Source: Ottelia alismoides
Lineage: Eukaryota > Streptophyta > Magnoliopsida > Alismatales > Hydrocharitaceae
Length of the DNA stretch: 64,000 bases
Reading direction: 5' to 3'
NCBI GenBank assembly: GCA_037367405.1
Contig: JAZKJV010005772.1
Coordinates: 186,001 to 250,000, forward strand
Shown: positions 32,542 through 44,000 of the stretch, in pieces
How positions within the stretch are numbered: the first letter of the stretch is position 1
Layout: the number at the start of each line of letters is the position of its first letter
Notes under the pieces: generated by a model
What the model was told of the DNA's origin: nothing
Database searches by the model: none
What the model saw: the letters and a program-made list of their open reading frames with translations, nothing else
Program-made: the position numbers and the translations under genes

Positions 32542-34498
32542 ATGGGAAGCAAATCAGACCACATCGTTCTTATGAACATTCGATCATGAAAATCAAATCA
32601 TTGGAGTTTGGAACCTCCAATTTAGATTGGAGCATTGCCGTGCAGCACAGCATCATCAACATACTCGATCTGTTGTCAGACCTTTTGCATTTCAACTTTG
32701 AACCACCGCTCGTGATTGGAGTCGTCTCTGCAGCATCCGAGCACTACACTGCTCTGCAACTCGTTGCTGCTTGAGGATCATCGTATAGCCAGAGACCTGC
32801 GGTTGAAGGGCGAACGAGGGACGAACGCAAGGGCCTTCCAGATTGCCCGAGAGCCCTTAAATCAAATTCCATTTGAGGGATTATAGCTGAGCCATGCGTT
32901 AATCTCAAATCGAAGCCACCGTCGAGTGCCTAAGCGGCACACGTGCATTGCACGTACATCAAAGATTTTTTTGGGTGAAAATTGCAGAACGCATCCTCAG
33001 AAATCTCGCCTATTGCATATAGATCCAGGGACATTTTAGAGCATGTAAAAGGCACTTTTTTGGAGGAGAATTTGCATTGATGCCCTGTGCTTTTTTCTTA
33101 TCCACAAGCAGATCCTGGCCGGTGGATTAGCACTGTAGACCACGTGCAATAAGTGGAGATTTGCGCCGAAACCCTTGGTAGTTTAGCGTATTACGTAAAA
33201 GTCCCCTTGTAGTTCCTACAACATGCCTAATCACATGACTGATTAAGACATTTATGTATTCCCCCTCCAATTCCTGCTATTTCACACATACCCCCGACTT
33301 CCTAGTTATATTACATCCAAGCCCCTATCACTGTAAATACATATTATACAAACCCTATAAATCATAAATAAAATTCAAAATATAATAAAAATACATAAAA
33401 ATGCCGTATACTAAACTATATACAGTATTAAATAGTATTTTGGAAAATAAAATAAATAAAAGATTTTCTTGCATTAAATAAATCATTAAAAATACTAAAA
33501 AAATCTAACAAACTTTAAAATCACAAAAATATAAGAACACTCCTAAAATTCCTATAAAAATTAGTTACATTGTATTTTACCATATTTTACAAAATAAATA
33601 AAAATATAATAAAAATTGAATATTAAAACCAATAAAAGATAAATTACATAAAACTTCAAAAATTCAAAATTAAATAAAGAAAAATCACATAGAAACGCAC
33701 AATATATCATTTTAAAGATAATTTCATCTACTTTCCAATAAAAATAAAAGAAAAATAATTTTTTATGTTTTCTACTTTAAAAATTCAAAATACGGCACAA
33801 TTTTCAATAAAAACTTAATTTTTCACCTTAAAACTAAACCAAACCCTATAAAAATACTAAAACCTTCTTAAAACTCCATAAAAACAGAAAAACAAATTAA
33901 CATATAAAATAACAAAATCGAAATTAAATAAAAATACAAACTTTTTCTAATAATAAAAATTCACAATATATATAATTCATTAAAATTTGAATAAAAATCC
34001 AGAAAAATTCTTAAAAAATAAAATAAAAATTAGGAAACCATTTACCTTAGTTTTTCTATAGTTTAACTCTAGTTTTCAACAATTTACCACCCTGGGTTCG
34101 ACACTCTCGTGCTTAACCGCTATACACTTAAGTTTAGGAGTATAAATAAAAAAAAAGATTAACTAAACCTTAATCTTTTTCTGCAAAAACTCACCCGATC
34201 GATTCAGCGACACTATTCTTCTTTTAGAATAGTAGATTGGGTGGTTTTTCAGCAACCAACTCTGCTGCCATCAACTGCCGGGTCGAGGGTGCTACAATAA
34301 TGTGGAGCTTCTCATGGTGTGCTTTGGCAGCGACATACATGTTGGTGAGTAAAGGAGGAAGGGGAGGATGAGGAAGAGGAATGGAACGGAAATGTAATTT
34401 TAATAAACTAGAAGGATATATTTAAGATATTTTTAACAGAATATGTTATCATTAACAATCAAATGAATGGGAGCTGATTATTGGTTGTGATGTACGAG
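32542..34498 (+). repeat. Region E: A/T-rich, probable highly diverged LTR remnant
   Basis: There is no gene. The layout is a moderately GC-rich block with a CACGTG box (32780-33300), a long A/T-rich body (33300-34060), then a block near 34090-34230 with TGCTTAACCGCTATACACTT and CAGCGACACT. This echoes the 3' half of the A and D LTRs, so an old LTR fragment is likely. The last 200 bp (34300-34498) look unique. A 90-codon frame at 32502-32774 has no recognisable content. Confidence 0.4.
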
Positions 34499-35309
34499 CG
34501 ATGAATTCTTGTTCATCACTCTTTATTCTTTTATTTTAGCTAATTATCTTGGCAAAGCATCAGGTAAATAGGTGTAAATACAATAACTTAGCAATATGCA
34601 TGCATGTGTTAATATTACATAATTAGCATGTATTTGTGCAAAAATAAAAGAATAAAGATAAAGGAAAAGGAATGAGATATTTAGAATAAATACAGAGGGA
34701 CGAGAACCCCAAGAGAGGGCCAAGCATTGGCCTGATCGCCAAATAAAATAAGTAGAGAGAGATAGGGCCTACTCTATACTGTATATATCATGTGTGTAAA
34801 TCAATAAATATTTTTGCTAAAATAAAAACAAAATATTCTTTTTACCTCCTTATATGTATTTATAAAAATAAAATAAAAATCAGAAAAATAAAATAAAAAT
34901 AGAATAAAATTCTCTCTCTCTTGTACATAATACATGTATATATTCCCTTCTCTATTTATTCTATACTTGTAAATAAATAATAAAAATAAAAAAATATTTT
35001 GTACTCCAAAAATTATGTTGTAAATAAATAAAATATAAAATAGGGGTATTTTTTGTAAAAATAATAAAATAAAAATAATTGTACAAAATAATACAATATA
35101 CTGTATATAGAGTAAATTATTTTTCATAAAAATAAAAAAATCACAGAAAAATCCCTTGAAAAATAATAAACATTTTTCATTTCATTTATTTTTAAATTTA
35201 AATTCATTTATTATTTTTAATCTATTTATTTTTTATTTTTCTTGCTATTTTATCATGTAGTCTCTTTTGTCCTATTCTCAGCCGTTTCTGATTGGCCCAC
35301 GTAGGAATG

Positions 35310-35323
35310 TTGACCCAGGTCAA
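35310..35323. promoter_or_regulatory. TTGAC-N4-GTCAA palindrome in C LTR
   Basis: TTGACCCAGGTCAA lies 218 bp upstream of TATAAATA. The position matches those in A and B. Confidence 0.45.
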
Positions 35324-35527
35324 CCCCCTCTTCCAGGGCTTGACCCGACCTGACTGCGTGGTTGGTTTGATTTCTCCAAATTTTCCCCTCGGATCACGCT
35401 ACCTGATGCTCCGATTCTTCGCCCGCACTTTCCCTGTGGATCCGTGACCTTCGCGGATCCCTAGGAAAGCATGGATCATCCTCGGTTCGCATGATTCCAC
35501 CTGATTTCTCCTGCCACCTGGGAGCAC

Positions 35528-35535
35528 TATAAATA
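35528..35535 (+). promoter_or_regulatory. TATA box of C LTR
   Basis: TATAAATA lies after CCACCTGGGAGCAC. It is the best TATA match among the B-family LTRs seen here. Confidence 0.55.
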
Positions 35536-37841
35536 TACTCATCCTCTTCCCCAAACAAGCAGCTCGTGCCTCGCTCCCTCTTGATACCCTAGCCACCTCC
35601 AGTAGAGTGACAACCGTCTGGAGTGTCGCCTGGCGTTCGATTTGGTGCAGCGACGATGTAGCTCAGCCTTCGTGGTTGGAGTTCCGCCGCGAGCAGCCTC
35701 CCCTGCATTCCGCCGCTCGGTCGAGGCCATTACCCCGATGACCCCCCCGCTAGAATCTCAGGAGTCGATCCAAACCTTCAGGTGAACCTTTTACCCTTCG
35801 CTTTTGTCATTTCAAACCGATCATCCATCTCAACGCCGTCGCACCTTCGTTTGCTCTGTCCATCCTGTCGGAGCTCTGTTCCCCTATTACAGTCGCTCCG
35901 ATATCATCGCAATATCACCCTCCATCTAGCTCCGCATCCAGGTCACCCTGATCTTAGCCTATCTGTCGAGATTAGGTTCGAGGTCTACTTCCTGCCTTCG
36001 TCGGAGATCGACCAGCACCCCACCTCGCTTCTTTCGCTTTTAGTCCAAATAACCAGGACCGGAGCGTAGCTTCGAGTCATAATTATCCTTTGCAGGACCT
36101 TGTGCGCCTTGGGAGCCTTCCTTCCATCCATTTCAGAGCTCGCTGGAGCAGCTCCAGGCCTTCGCCATCGCCCCGCCTATTCAACCGTTGGAGCCTCCAT
36201 TCGAGCCGACCAGCTGATGCGGAAGCTCTCCACGATCCGTCTGGCTCTTCGCGATCGATCATCGGGGCTGAGGATCTCATCCTTGGCTCCGGTGAAGTCC
36301 ACCCATGTGCTTTTCTTCCAGATGGATCAATCACCGTTGTATTGACCGGAGCCCTCTAGATTGCATCTCGACTGTCCATCCAACCACCTCATCAGATAGT
36401 TAGATGTCAGATCTGACGGCCACGTGCGCCCCAAGTCCCCAACTATTCCGGCACCGTCAGATCTGACGCCTGACACCATCAAAGTCGCACGGCCACGCCT
36501 TCTCCAACGGCCGACACGCATCCACCCCAAGCGCGTCTCACGTGCTGCAAGGGTATATATCCCTTTTACCCTACACTTGTTTTATTTATGTTTTAGTCCA
36601 TAAAATAAATAGCGTAGTTGAACCTATTTGTAGTTTAGTCCCTGTAGTTTCTATTATTTGCATTTTAGTTCCCCCATGTCTGGAGACACATGCGTCGTTA
36701 CGTGCATTTTGGTGTATTTGCATGTTTAGACCTGAAGCTATCCTATGTTAATGTTTGATTGATAAGTTTTCTGAAATTGTAAATATTCCCCTATGAGTGT
36801 GTATTTGATGCATGTGCATAATTAATTGGTGAAATTGCATTTTCGACCCCAGATCTTTTATGCGTGTTAATGTTTAGTACAGAAACCTGACTAAATTGCA
36901 TTTAGTTCCCTACGAATTGTGTGTTGTGTTTTTAATTAAATAAATATCAAAACTACTCCAAAAATTTCACAAAATGTAATATTTTTGGTAATTTTTGAAA
37001 CTCATTTTTATTTTAATTTCTATTTTATAAAAATCAAAAGCCCTAAAACTTACTTCTGTCTATTTTAGAAAATTCCAAAAAAATAGGAAAATACCTTTAA
37101 AATTCCAAAAATAAATGTGGATTCTTTTTTTGTGTTGTTTTAATTTCTTTATCATTTTCATTTGATTATCTTTTACAAAACACCTAAAAATTGTAAAAGA
37201 CTAAAAATCTTATAAAAATCATTAAAAATTCCATAAAAATCAAAACAATGTCTTTCAATTTATCAGTTAGCTTTTATTTTATACTTTCACATAAAATTGT
37301 TGTCAAGATTTTAGAGGATTTTAAATATTTTTAATTTGCCTTTATATCCAGGTTGTTCATTGCTTGTTGTTTTTACCTTCTTTCATTTTTAGAAAATTCT
37401 ATAAAAATCATAAAAAGCCCCTAAAATACCCAAAAACACTTGAATATTTTAAAAACCCAAAAATAATTTTATTTTGAATTTTTGAGTATTTTTAGACCTT
37501 GAAATAATTGTTTTAGTTTGACTTTGTCCTTCTCTTATCCATTTTCTTAGTAGAAAGAAAATATAAAAAAATTAAAAAAATTAAAAACCACCAAAAAATA
37601 TTTTTCCTTCTTTTCTAGATTCTCGACTACTTCGTAGAATTTCTCCCGTGCTCCTTGTGTTCAACTCTGGTGGCTATACCAGGTTAAATAAATAGCAAGA
37701 CCGCTTGCCTTGGTTTTCATGCTTGTTTGATTTCGTTGGTGGTCTCTAGTTTCTTGTTGGGTCCCGATTCACCGATTGGGGTCGCAACGACCTTGATTTG
37801 TTTTCGACACTTAACCCTAGTTGGTGTTTCGCTCATCAGAA

Positions 37842-37859
37842 TGGCGTCGTTGCCGGGGA
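37842..37859 (+). other. Primer binding site of C (tRNA-Asp, one mismatch)
   Basis: TGGCGTCGTTGCCGGGGA differs from the tRNA-Asp complement by a single C-to-T change. The change is at a CG dinucleotide, as expected from methylcytosine deamination. Confidence 0.88.
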
Positions 37860-38033
37860 GCACGGCTTAGTAGTTGGTTTTCTTTGTTTTATTTTTCATT
37901 CTCTTTTCTTTTTGTTTTTCTTTTTCTTTATTTGTTTGTTTTTTATTTTTGTTTTTACTTCTCTTTCTTTATTTGTGTCTAGTTTTATTTTTCAATAATT
38001 GTGATCAGACCATCTTTTGTTTCTCTATTTCTT

Positions 38034-38177
38034 ATGAGGGCCCGACGAGCGAGGGTGGCTTTCCTAGGAATGCCGACGCACCCGAGCGAAGCGGAGGCGG
38101 CTCGTTTCGCTATCGAGCCGCATGAGAGCGTAGGAGAGGAGGAGCAGAAGACTTGGAGGACCTTGGAGAATTTTTAG
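38034..38177 (+). CDS. Short leader reading frame after C primer site (47 aa)
   Basis: A small frame starts 175 bp after the primer site, beginning MRARRARVAFLGMP and rich in Arg, Ala and Glu. The A element has homologous DNA at about 6313-6400, but the frame is broken there by an indel. It could be a leader ORF, the true start of Gag joined by splicing, or chance. I do not recognise a domain. Confidence 0.3.
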   Translation: MRARRARVAFLGMPTHPSEAEAARFAIEPHESVGEEEQKTWRTLENF

Positions 38178-39300
38178 CATTTTTTGTTTTATTTTTAATA
38201 TATATTTTGTAATAAAACATGATCTAGAGACACTTGGACATGGCATTTTATCGGGTCTATTTCGCCGAGCATCGGTGTTCTCAAGGGTCCTCACTGCGGT
38301 TTTTCACCGATTTTTGTTTTCCCGTATTTTTATTTTATTTTTGATTCACGTAGAATTTGGCCCTAGACTTAGGATTTTATCTTGATTGTGACGTAATTAA
38401 TTAAGGTCTCAGTCCCAATTATCTGCATGCACCTATAGATCGTTAACTCGACTTAATTAATTAAATCACAAAAAGCTAATCTGGTCACCTGAGAGGTCAC
38501 ATGGCGCTAGAGGTCGCATACAGTGCTGGTAGGATCCATTGTGGCAGACACCGGTCGGCATCAGAAACCGGACTCCGACCTCTCTTGTTGACCCATCAGC
38601 TATTGTTCTTCGTGTGTAGAATTTTTTTGTCTAAGGCCGATTTCTTCGTGCATCATATAGGTAGTTTAAATTCTGTCTTTATTTTATGCGTGGATCACCC
38701 TACATGTAGAGTACTGGCATCAGGTATGCATTTCTGACTTTGCATGCATCATTGTATTTGACCGTACATCGTCTTTTTCGACTTCTCCCCCTGTTTTTGA
38801 ACTTAAAATAATCAAGAGAATCGAAAAATTCGTTAGGCATTGTCTGATATTGAAAAATACCTAAAAAGAAAAATCATAAAATTGGATATGCTAAACATAT
38901 TTGATCATAAAATACACTCGCCGAAAAATCTATCTTAGGAGAGCAATCCCCTCCTTGTTTGGTTTGGATGAGCTAGAGAGTGACCCGCACACTAGGATAG
39001 AGCCATGCCCGAACTTTCTTCAGACTACTGATTTCGAGGTTAGTCGTTCTCCGGTGAGGATTGCTCCAGTTTCTGGTAAAGCAGGCCGCGATATCCTTTG
39101 CAGAGCGAGTTGATCGGGTAGTCGGTAAATGGTCTGCAACTTGTACTGGCTGGGAAAGATCTAGCTTTGGGATCGGTCCAGTCTCCTGAAAGCATCGGGT
39201 TCCTACCAGCTCGCTTAATCGCTCTGATAGACTGAATTATCACCTAATAAAATCGACAAGATAAAAGACCGAACTTTTACGGTCATCAGCTCAGCATTGA
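38178..39300 (+). other. Leader region of element C
   Basis: No supported gene is present. Patches correspond to the A leader, for example the block around 39240-39310 (ATAAAAGACCGAACTTTTACGG) and A 7810-7870. The 5' half of gag found in A (HFELKPQF region) was not seen, so C has an internal deletion here. Confidence 0.55.
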
Positions 39301-39303
39301 GTA

Positions 39304-40490
39304 GGTGAATCTGGGGTTTGGTGTTTCCAGGAGGTACAGACGGCTTTTCAGCCCCGTCTCAGGTCACGGGTTGACCCAGCAACAACAGCTCGACCCAGCC
39401 CTCCACCCACTACAGACAGGTTCACCACATGCTGGCGGAGCCGTTCCAGCAGCCACAACACCACTATGTCCAGTCACCACCATCTCAGGACACCCAGAAG
39501 GTGGTGTACCAGCAGGAGCAGCCCCTGGCAGTCCTTTCTCCACCCCCGTTTGAGTAGAAGCCGTTGATGGAAGTCAATGGGATTTGGTACGACCGACCGC
39601 AGTACGGGATCCGCAGAGACCATCCCGGATTTCGATGGTCGACCAGACGTGCCTCATCCCAGCAGCAGCCTCTAGTTCAAGGTGGGCAGTACAGCCAGCA
39701 ACAGTAGCAGCCCCAGTTCCCACAGCCACAGCTGCACTACCAACAGGCTCCTCGTCCCTACCAGCAGGGACAACCGTGGAGGTAGCACCAGTAGCAGCTT
39801 CAACAGTATTCTCATCAGTATCCCCCTCATCCATCCCAACAGCAGCAGCCTCTCTTCCAGAGAGGCAACTCGTCTGGTTCTCATGGGCCAGCCTATGAGA
39901 ACTCAATACTTGATGATCTAGCCCGCCTTATTTCTGAGCAATAGGCCACTTTTAGGTGGGAGATGGACGAGTTACGTCAGGAGATGAGGGAGATTGTCAA
40001 GGGCAAGGCCACCGCATCCGCTCAGATCGAGTCGAATCTGAACAACCTAAAGAGGAAGTCTGAGCAGGTACAGTTTACAGATGTTACCACTCCTAGTGAC
40101 TCATTGGGTGATATTACTGCATATACATTTGATGTTGACTTTGTTACACTTAGGAGCGGTAGGATGTCAACCGATGGCGCCTCGTTTGAGCGACGACACC
40201 ACGAGGACTCAAGAGCACCAGGCGAGGAGGAGAGCAGTGCTGATGCCGTCATGATGATGATGACGGTGGTGCTGACGCCACCAAGGATGTAGATCCAGCC
40301 GACGGTACTGAGGCCGTCGCTTCACCAGTTACAAGAGGTGGTGCTGATGCCACCATCCATTCAGATGTTGAGCCAGAGAGCGGTGCTGATGCTGCAGTTC
40401 GTGATGCTGTGGTGGTAGTGAGGCCACCCCTTCTATTCCTGTTGCATTTCCTTCAGTTCATGTATCTCGGGACCATTCAGAAAAATCCAA
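39304..40490 (+). pseudogene. Gag of element C (decayed, many in-frame TAG)
   Basis: One frame from about 39390 to 40290 encodes a Gln/Pro-rich Gag segment like that of A, then EMDELRQEMREIVKGKAT, SDSLGDITAY and VTLRSGR. The frame carries TAG at 39555, 39705, 39783, 39792 and 39942, mostly where Gln (CAG) is expected from context. An Ala/Asp-rich tail in shifting frames follows to about 40490. The longest remaining open piece is 39963-40292. Non-functional. Confidence 0.8.
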
Positions 40491-40584
40491 AAAAAATAAT
40501 AAAGGAAAGGATTCTTTATCTTCGAGTCCATATGCGATGCATGGTGATGTTTGTATGGATTTTGTTTCCCTTTCAAAATCATGT

Positions 40585-41361
40585 CTATATTTAAAACTTG
40601 GGAGTTCACCACAATGAACTGCATGCTCCCCAAAAGCATCCAATCATAATTTGTGGTATAGTGGGCAAGGCTCATCAGTTAGAAATAGAGGAATCATAAG
40701 GCGGTACTTGAGGATAATATGATACTCAATAGGTGGCATATGCATTCCAAGGCCCTCAATAGGAATAGCAAGGAGGGATTCTTGAGCATGGTCAACCTGT
40801 AAACAACGAAAAAATGCTTTTTTCTAATAGTCATGTCAAACTTAACATCCATTTCTTCAATAATTTTGCTAAAAAAGGAACTCGCCAAAGCATTCTGGGC
40901 TTGAGGGGGAACGGTATCCTTGTTAGTAAAACATGTGGGATCGAGAGATGAAAATGTGGCACGTAGGCCCTCCAAAGATATAGAAAGTCAGAATCCATAC
41001 CATGTATCTTATTGTCTCGTAAAATGTGGTCTTGGAGCACCCACGATTTGGCTCTAGATGCCACGAAAGCATACGAAGAAGCCTCAAGAGCTGAATGCAG
41101 GCTGAAACCACCAAGTCTAATGGGTAGTTATGCCACCTCCCATTGAAGGTTGACAAAGAAAGGGCCACCACAAACCACATACTCAATAGCTCCGCGGAGC
41201 CCTTTGTCAAACCACATAGCAGCTCGTTCCATGTATACGAGTTGACATGTCCTTAAGCCAAACATGAACTTGGCAGTACCCATACAAAATCGTAATAGAA
41301 GAAGCTCACTTTGTGCATCATCAATTGAAGGACTAAATGCATATATAATCTTTATTTTCAT
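40585..41361 (-). pseudogene. Reverse-transcriptase-like protein fragment (plant family of uncertain class)
   Basis: Read on the minus strand, overlapping frames give a continuous, decayed protein. It starts near AQSELLLLRFCMGTAKFMFG and continues through FDKGLRGAIEYVVCGGPFF, ASRAKSWVLQDHILRDN and CFTNKDT...AQNALASSFFSKI. It ends in FGEHAVHCGELPSFKYRHDF near 40590. The frame changes several times. I recognise this as the C-terminal part of a protein type common in plant genomes and usually labelled reverse-transcriptase-like; its transposon class is unclear to me. The polymerase core upstream is missing. It abuts the truncated end of element C. Confidence 0.6.
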
Positions 41362-41969
41362 GCTTGGAGATTTTATATAATTTATGGTGGTAGAATTTAT
41401 ATCATTTTATACTCCGAAACATTTAATTCACAAATTATATATGGGATAAAATTTTAGGAGTGAAATAAAAAATAACATTAATAAATCTATCCGGTTTCAA
41501 GTGAATATGATAATTTAAATCCCTCCACCGTGAAGGTATCTAATTTAACAATACTTAGACCACTGATTTAGAGTATCAATTGCAACAAAATGAGTTTATA
41601 ATGATATTTTTTAATATGTCACTATAATGTTTGTTGAATGATATTCTATACTTGAAATTAGCGATAATAACATTTTCGTTGATATCACGTATCTATTGCT
41701 ATTTATCAAAATCTGAACCAATGTTCATTGTTTTTTAACTGCAAATAGCATCAATTAATTTAATTTTGAAAATAATGAATAAGCATTGTTATACAAACCG
41801 TCACCAAAGACATTTGTTGTTGATTTCAATAATAATAATATTTGCAATGAATAGTGTTCGTCATAATACGTTTAACAATGGAAATAACTATAGACTCATT
41901 TTGTGTTAGATGAGATTGAAATATGACAAAGTACATGCTTGCATATGACAAAGTACATGTTTGCATATA
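41362..41969. other. A/T-rich DNA, nothing recognised
   Basis: I see no reading frame, repeat or RNA gene here. A short direct repeat (GCATATGACAAAGTACATG) sits at about 41930-41960 next to the MITE. Confidence 0.5.
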
Positions 41970-42364
41970 AAGCGGATCGTCTGTTGTAACAAGAGTTACA
42001 GCAAACCTGCTATAATTCCTTTTTTTTTTTGCGATTTCGATTCCAAAATCAAATCTTATAGATCGAATATTAGATTAACGCTCTACATATCCTCCAAATT
42101 TTGCTCAAATCGTATTTTATCTTAATATTTAAATATATGAACAATATCTAAGCAACATAAATTCCATTTAAAAAAAACATGGATCGTTCAACATTTAGAT
42201 AAAATAGCAAATAACCTCCTATTTGAACAAAATTTGAAGTATAGTAGAGCATTAATTTAAGATTCAATCTATAAGGTTGAATTTTGGAATCGAAGTCGCA
42301 AAAATAGAGGGATTACATCAGGTCTACTGTAATTCTCATTACAACAAACAATCCACTTCAGTTC
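41970..42364. mobile_element. Foldback MITE, Mutator-like (395 bp)
   Basis: The two halves are inverted copies of each other over about 180 bp each, beginning AAGCGGATCGTCTGTTG on the left and AAGTGGATTGTTTGTTG on the right (reverse complement). Both arms contain GCGATTTCGATTCCAAAAT-type sequence. Flanks are TTGCATATA (41961-41969) and TCGCATATA (42363-42371 if the end is set at 42362). This is a 9 bp duplication with one mismatch, fitting Mutator-like transposases. It has no coding capacity and depends on an enzyme supplied elsewhere. Confidence 0.7.
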
Positions 42365-42709
42365 GCATATAGTGATCTTCAGAATCCCTATGAAAAGTAT
42401 TTTCGGGTAGCCTCACTTTTTCTTACTCACATATGTGTGCACGCACATACAAAATAATAATGGGGGCGTAAAATGGGTTATTCCATGTATCTGCGCACAC
42501 AAAGGTAAATTTTTAAGTTAATAGCGCATAAAAATATTTTTTACCGGGATTTTTAGAATTTGAATTTTATTGCTAGAACATATCAAGGCTTGCACTTCTT
42601 ACTCATCTTTTGTGGCTGCTTTTATTACATCAGGTTGACTTTAACACAAATTTCTAGTCAATTATCTCAATTCACTTAATTAATTTTCCTTTTTTTCATC
42701 ATCTAATTA

Positions 42710-43096
42710 GGAATAGGAAGTATGCACCCAGATGCATATAAGTTTACATGTATTGATGCTTCTAACTTTCACTTTTTTTATTTTTTTGAAATGAAACCTT
42801 TGGTGCTTTAGATCATCATATGTCACCATGCTATCATTCTTCAACATAATTTGAGACTTCTATCCCTTCCATCAAGACTGTCAAATTTTAACAGTCTCAG
42901 AATTGCTGAAATTGATCCACTCCATATTAACATGTTAGAAATGTATGTTTTACATGAAATTTGAAACACATTCTCCACTTATCATTCAAAGTACATACCC
43001 CAAAGTTCTATTTCAAAAAAGTCAAAAAAAATAGAAGTTAGAAACACCGGTGCATGTAAACTTACATGCACCTGGGTGCAAACTCCATATTCCCCG
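42710..43096. mobile_element. Foldback MITE with 8 bp target duplication (387 bp)
   Basis: The arms begin GGAATAGGAAGTATGCACCC (left) and GGAATATGGAGTTTGCACCC (right, reverse complement). They stay similar for more than 100 bp, including TAAGTTTACATG and TCTAACTT. TCTAATTA flanks both sides (42702-42709 and 43097-43104). It could be a 9 bp duplication with one mismatch. Mutator-like or hAT mobilisation is possible. Non-coding. Confidence 0.7.
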
Positions 43097-43385
43097 TCTA
43101 ATTAACCACAAGTAAGAATCAATCTAAAACGTAATCATGAGCAAAGAGTACTACTCACCATCACATTTCCTGTGTGTTCGTATAGACAATAGCCTAAAAA
43201 ATAATGGTGCTATTCCAACCCCCCCCCCCTCCCCCCTCCTTTCTCGTATGGCTATTCTCCTATATTCCACCTTAGCTACCCTTATTCCACTTTATTCTTA
43301 TCCTTCCAGCCGAACAAGAATAATGCTTTATTCCAACTTATTCATCACACTTATTCATGCTTATTCCCGAATCGACCACACCCTT

Positions 43386-43530
43386 AGGACCTGTTTGGTT
43401 GCTGGGTTGGACTGGGTTGGGTTGGGCTGGGTTGGGGTGGGTGAATAGTAATCTGTGAGGAGGAAGTACCCTTGTGAATAGTAACCAGGGTTGTGCCAAC
43501 CCAGTCCAACCCAGCAACCAAACAGGCCCT
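43386..43530. mobile_element. Small foldback element (145 bp)
   Basis: The ends are inverted, with an identical 31 bp stretch starting CCTGTTTGGTTGCTGGGTTG. The middle carries GTGAATAGTAA on both sides of centre. I could not define a target duplication. The GGCCTGTTTGG terminus resembles many small plant MITEs. A C-rich homopolymer (about 43220-43240) lies upstream. Confidence 0.55.
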
Positions 43531-43608
43531 GGTATAATATTACTACCTACTTTCAAATAAAAAAGTCAACATCAAAAATATATTCCAATCATAACAATAT
43601 ATAAACAA

Positions 43609-43991
43609 GGGTTAAATGGGGTTGCCCCGAGGGGGGGAGCTAACTTGGCTCGCCCATCTCATTTTTCTCATTTTTTTTATTTTTTTAAAAATTGCTTCCG
43701 TGGATTTTCATCAATATATCCCTATATTATGTTATTCAAATTTCGTGTGAAACAGAGATTCCTACGGCCTCCATCCAGACGGGATCGATTTTAGCAATTC
43801 TGTTACCGTTAAAAAAACTATCTGGATTGAGGCCGTAGGAGTCTCTGTTTCGCACGAAAGTTGAATGACATAATATAATGATATGGTGATGAAATTCATT
43901 GAAGAAATTTTCAAAAAAAAATTAAAAAATGAGAAAAATATGGCGAGAGGAGCCAAGTTAGCTCTCCCTAAGAGACAGCCCCATTGAACCC
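43609..43991. mobile_element. Foldback MITE with perfect 9 bp target duplication, Mutator-type (383 bp)
   Basis: Long terminal inverted repeats of about 170 bp start GGGTTAAATGGGG (left) and GGGTTCAATGGGG (right, reverse complement). Both contain GAGCTAACTTGGCTC, TTTTTCTCATTTTTT and GAGGCCGTAGGA-type sequences. A perfect TATAAACAA flanks it at 43600-43608 and 43992-44000. Nine base pairs and long inverted repeats are hallmarks of Mutator-like elements. There is no coding sequence. Confidence 0.85.
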
Positions 43992-44000
43992 TATAAACAA

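Larger units (their letters stand above)
34499..37838 (+). repeat. 5' LTR of element C (3340 bp)
   Basis: It is homologous to the B 3' LTR. The first base appears mutated (CGATGAATTC instead of TGATGAAT). It ends GCTCATCA three bases before the primer site. The internal order is the same as in B: TTGAC dyad at 35310, TATA box at 35528, GC-rich segment to about 36560, then an A/T-rich body. Confidence 0.85.
34499..40580 (+). mobile_element. Element C: B-family Athila retrotransposon, 3'-truncated
   Basis: It consists of a 5' LTR (34499-37838), a tRNA-Asp primer site, a leader, and a decayed gag ending near 40490-40580. There, sequence of a different, minus-strand reverse-transcriptase-like relic begins. 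Pol and the 3' LTR are missing. Its gag reads through the sites where A2 interrupts B, so it serves as the uninterrupted reference for B. Confidence 0.85.

Noticed and set aside
32524..34310. Region E as a minus-strand LTR
   Set aside because: The order of landmark blocks (CACGTG region, A/T-rich body, TGCTTAACCGCTATACACTT, CAGCGACACT) fits the plus-strand order of the A and D LTRs better.
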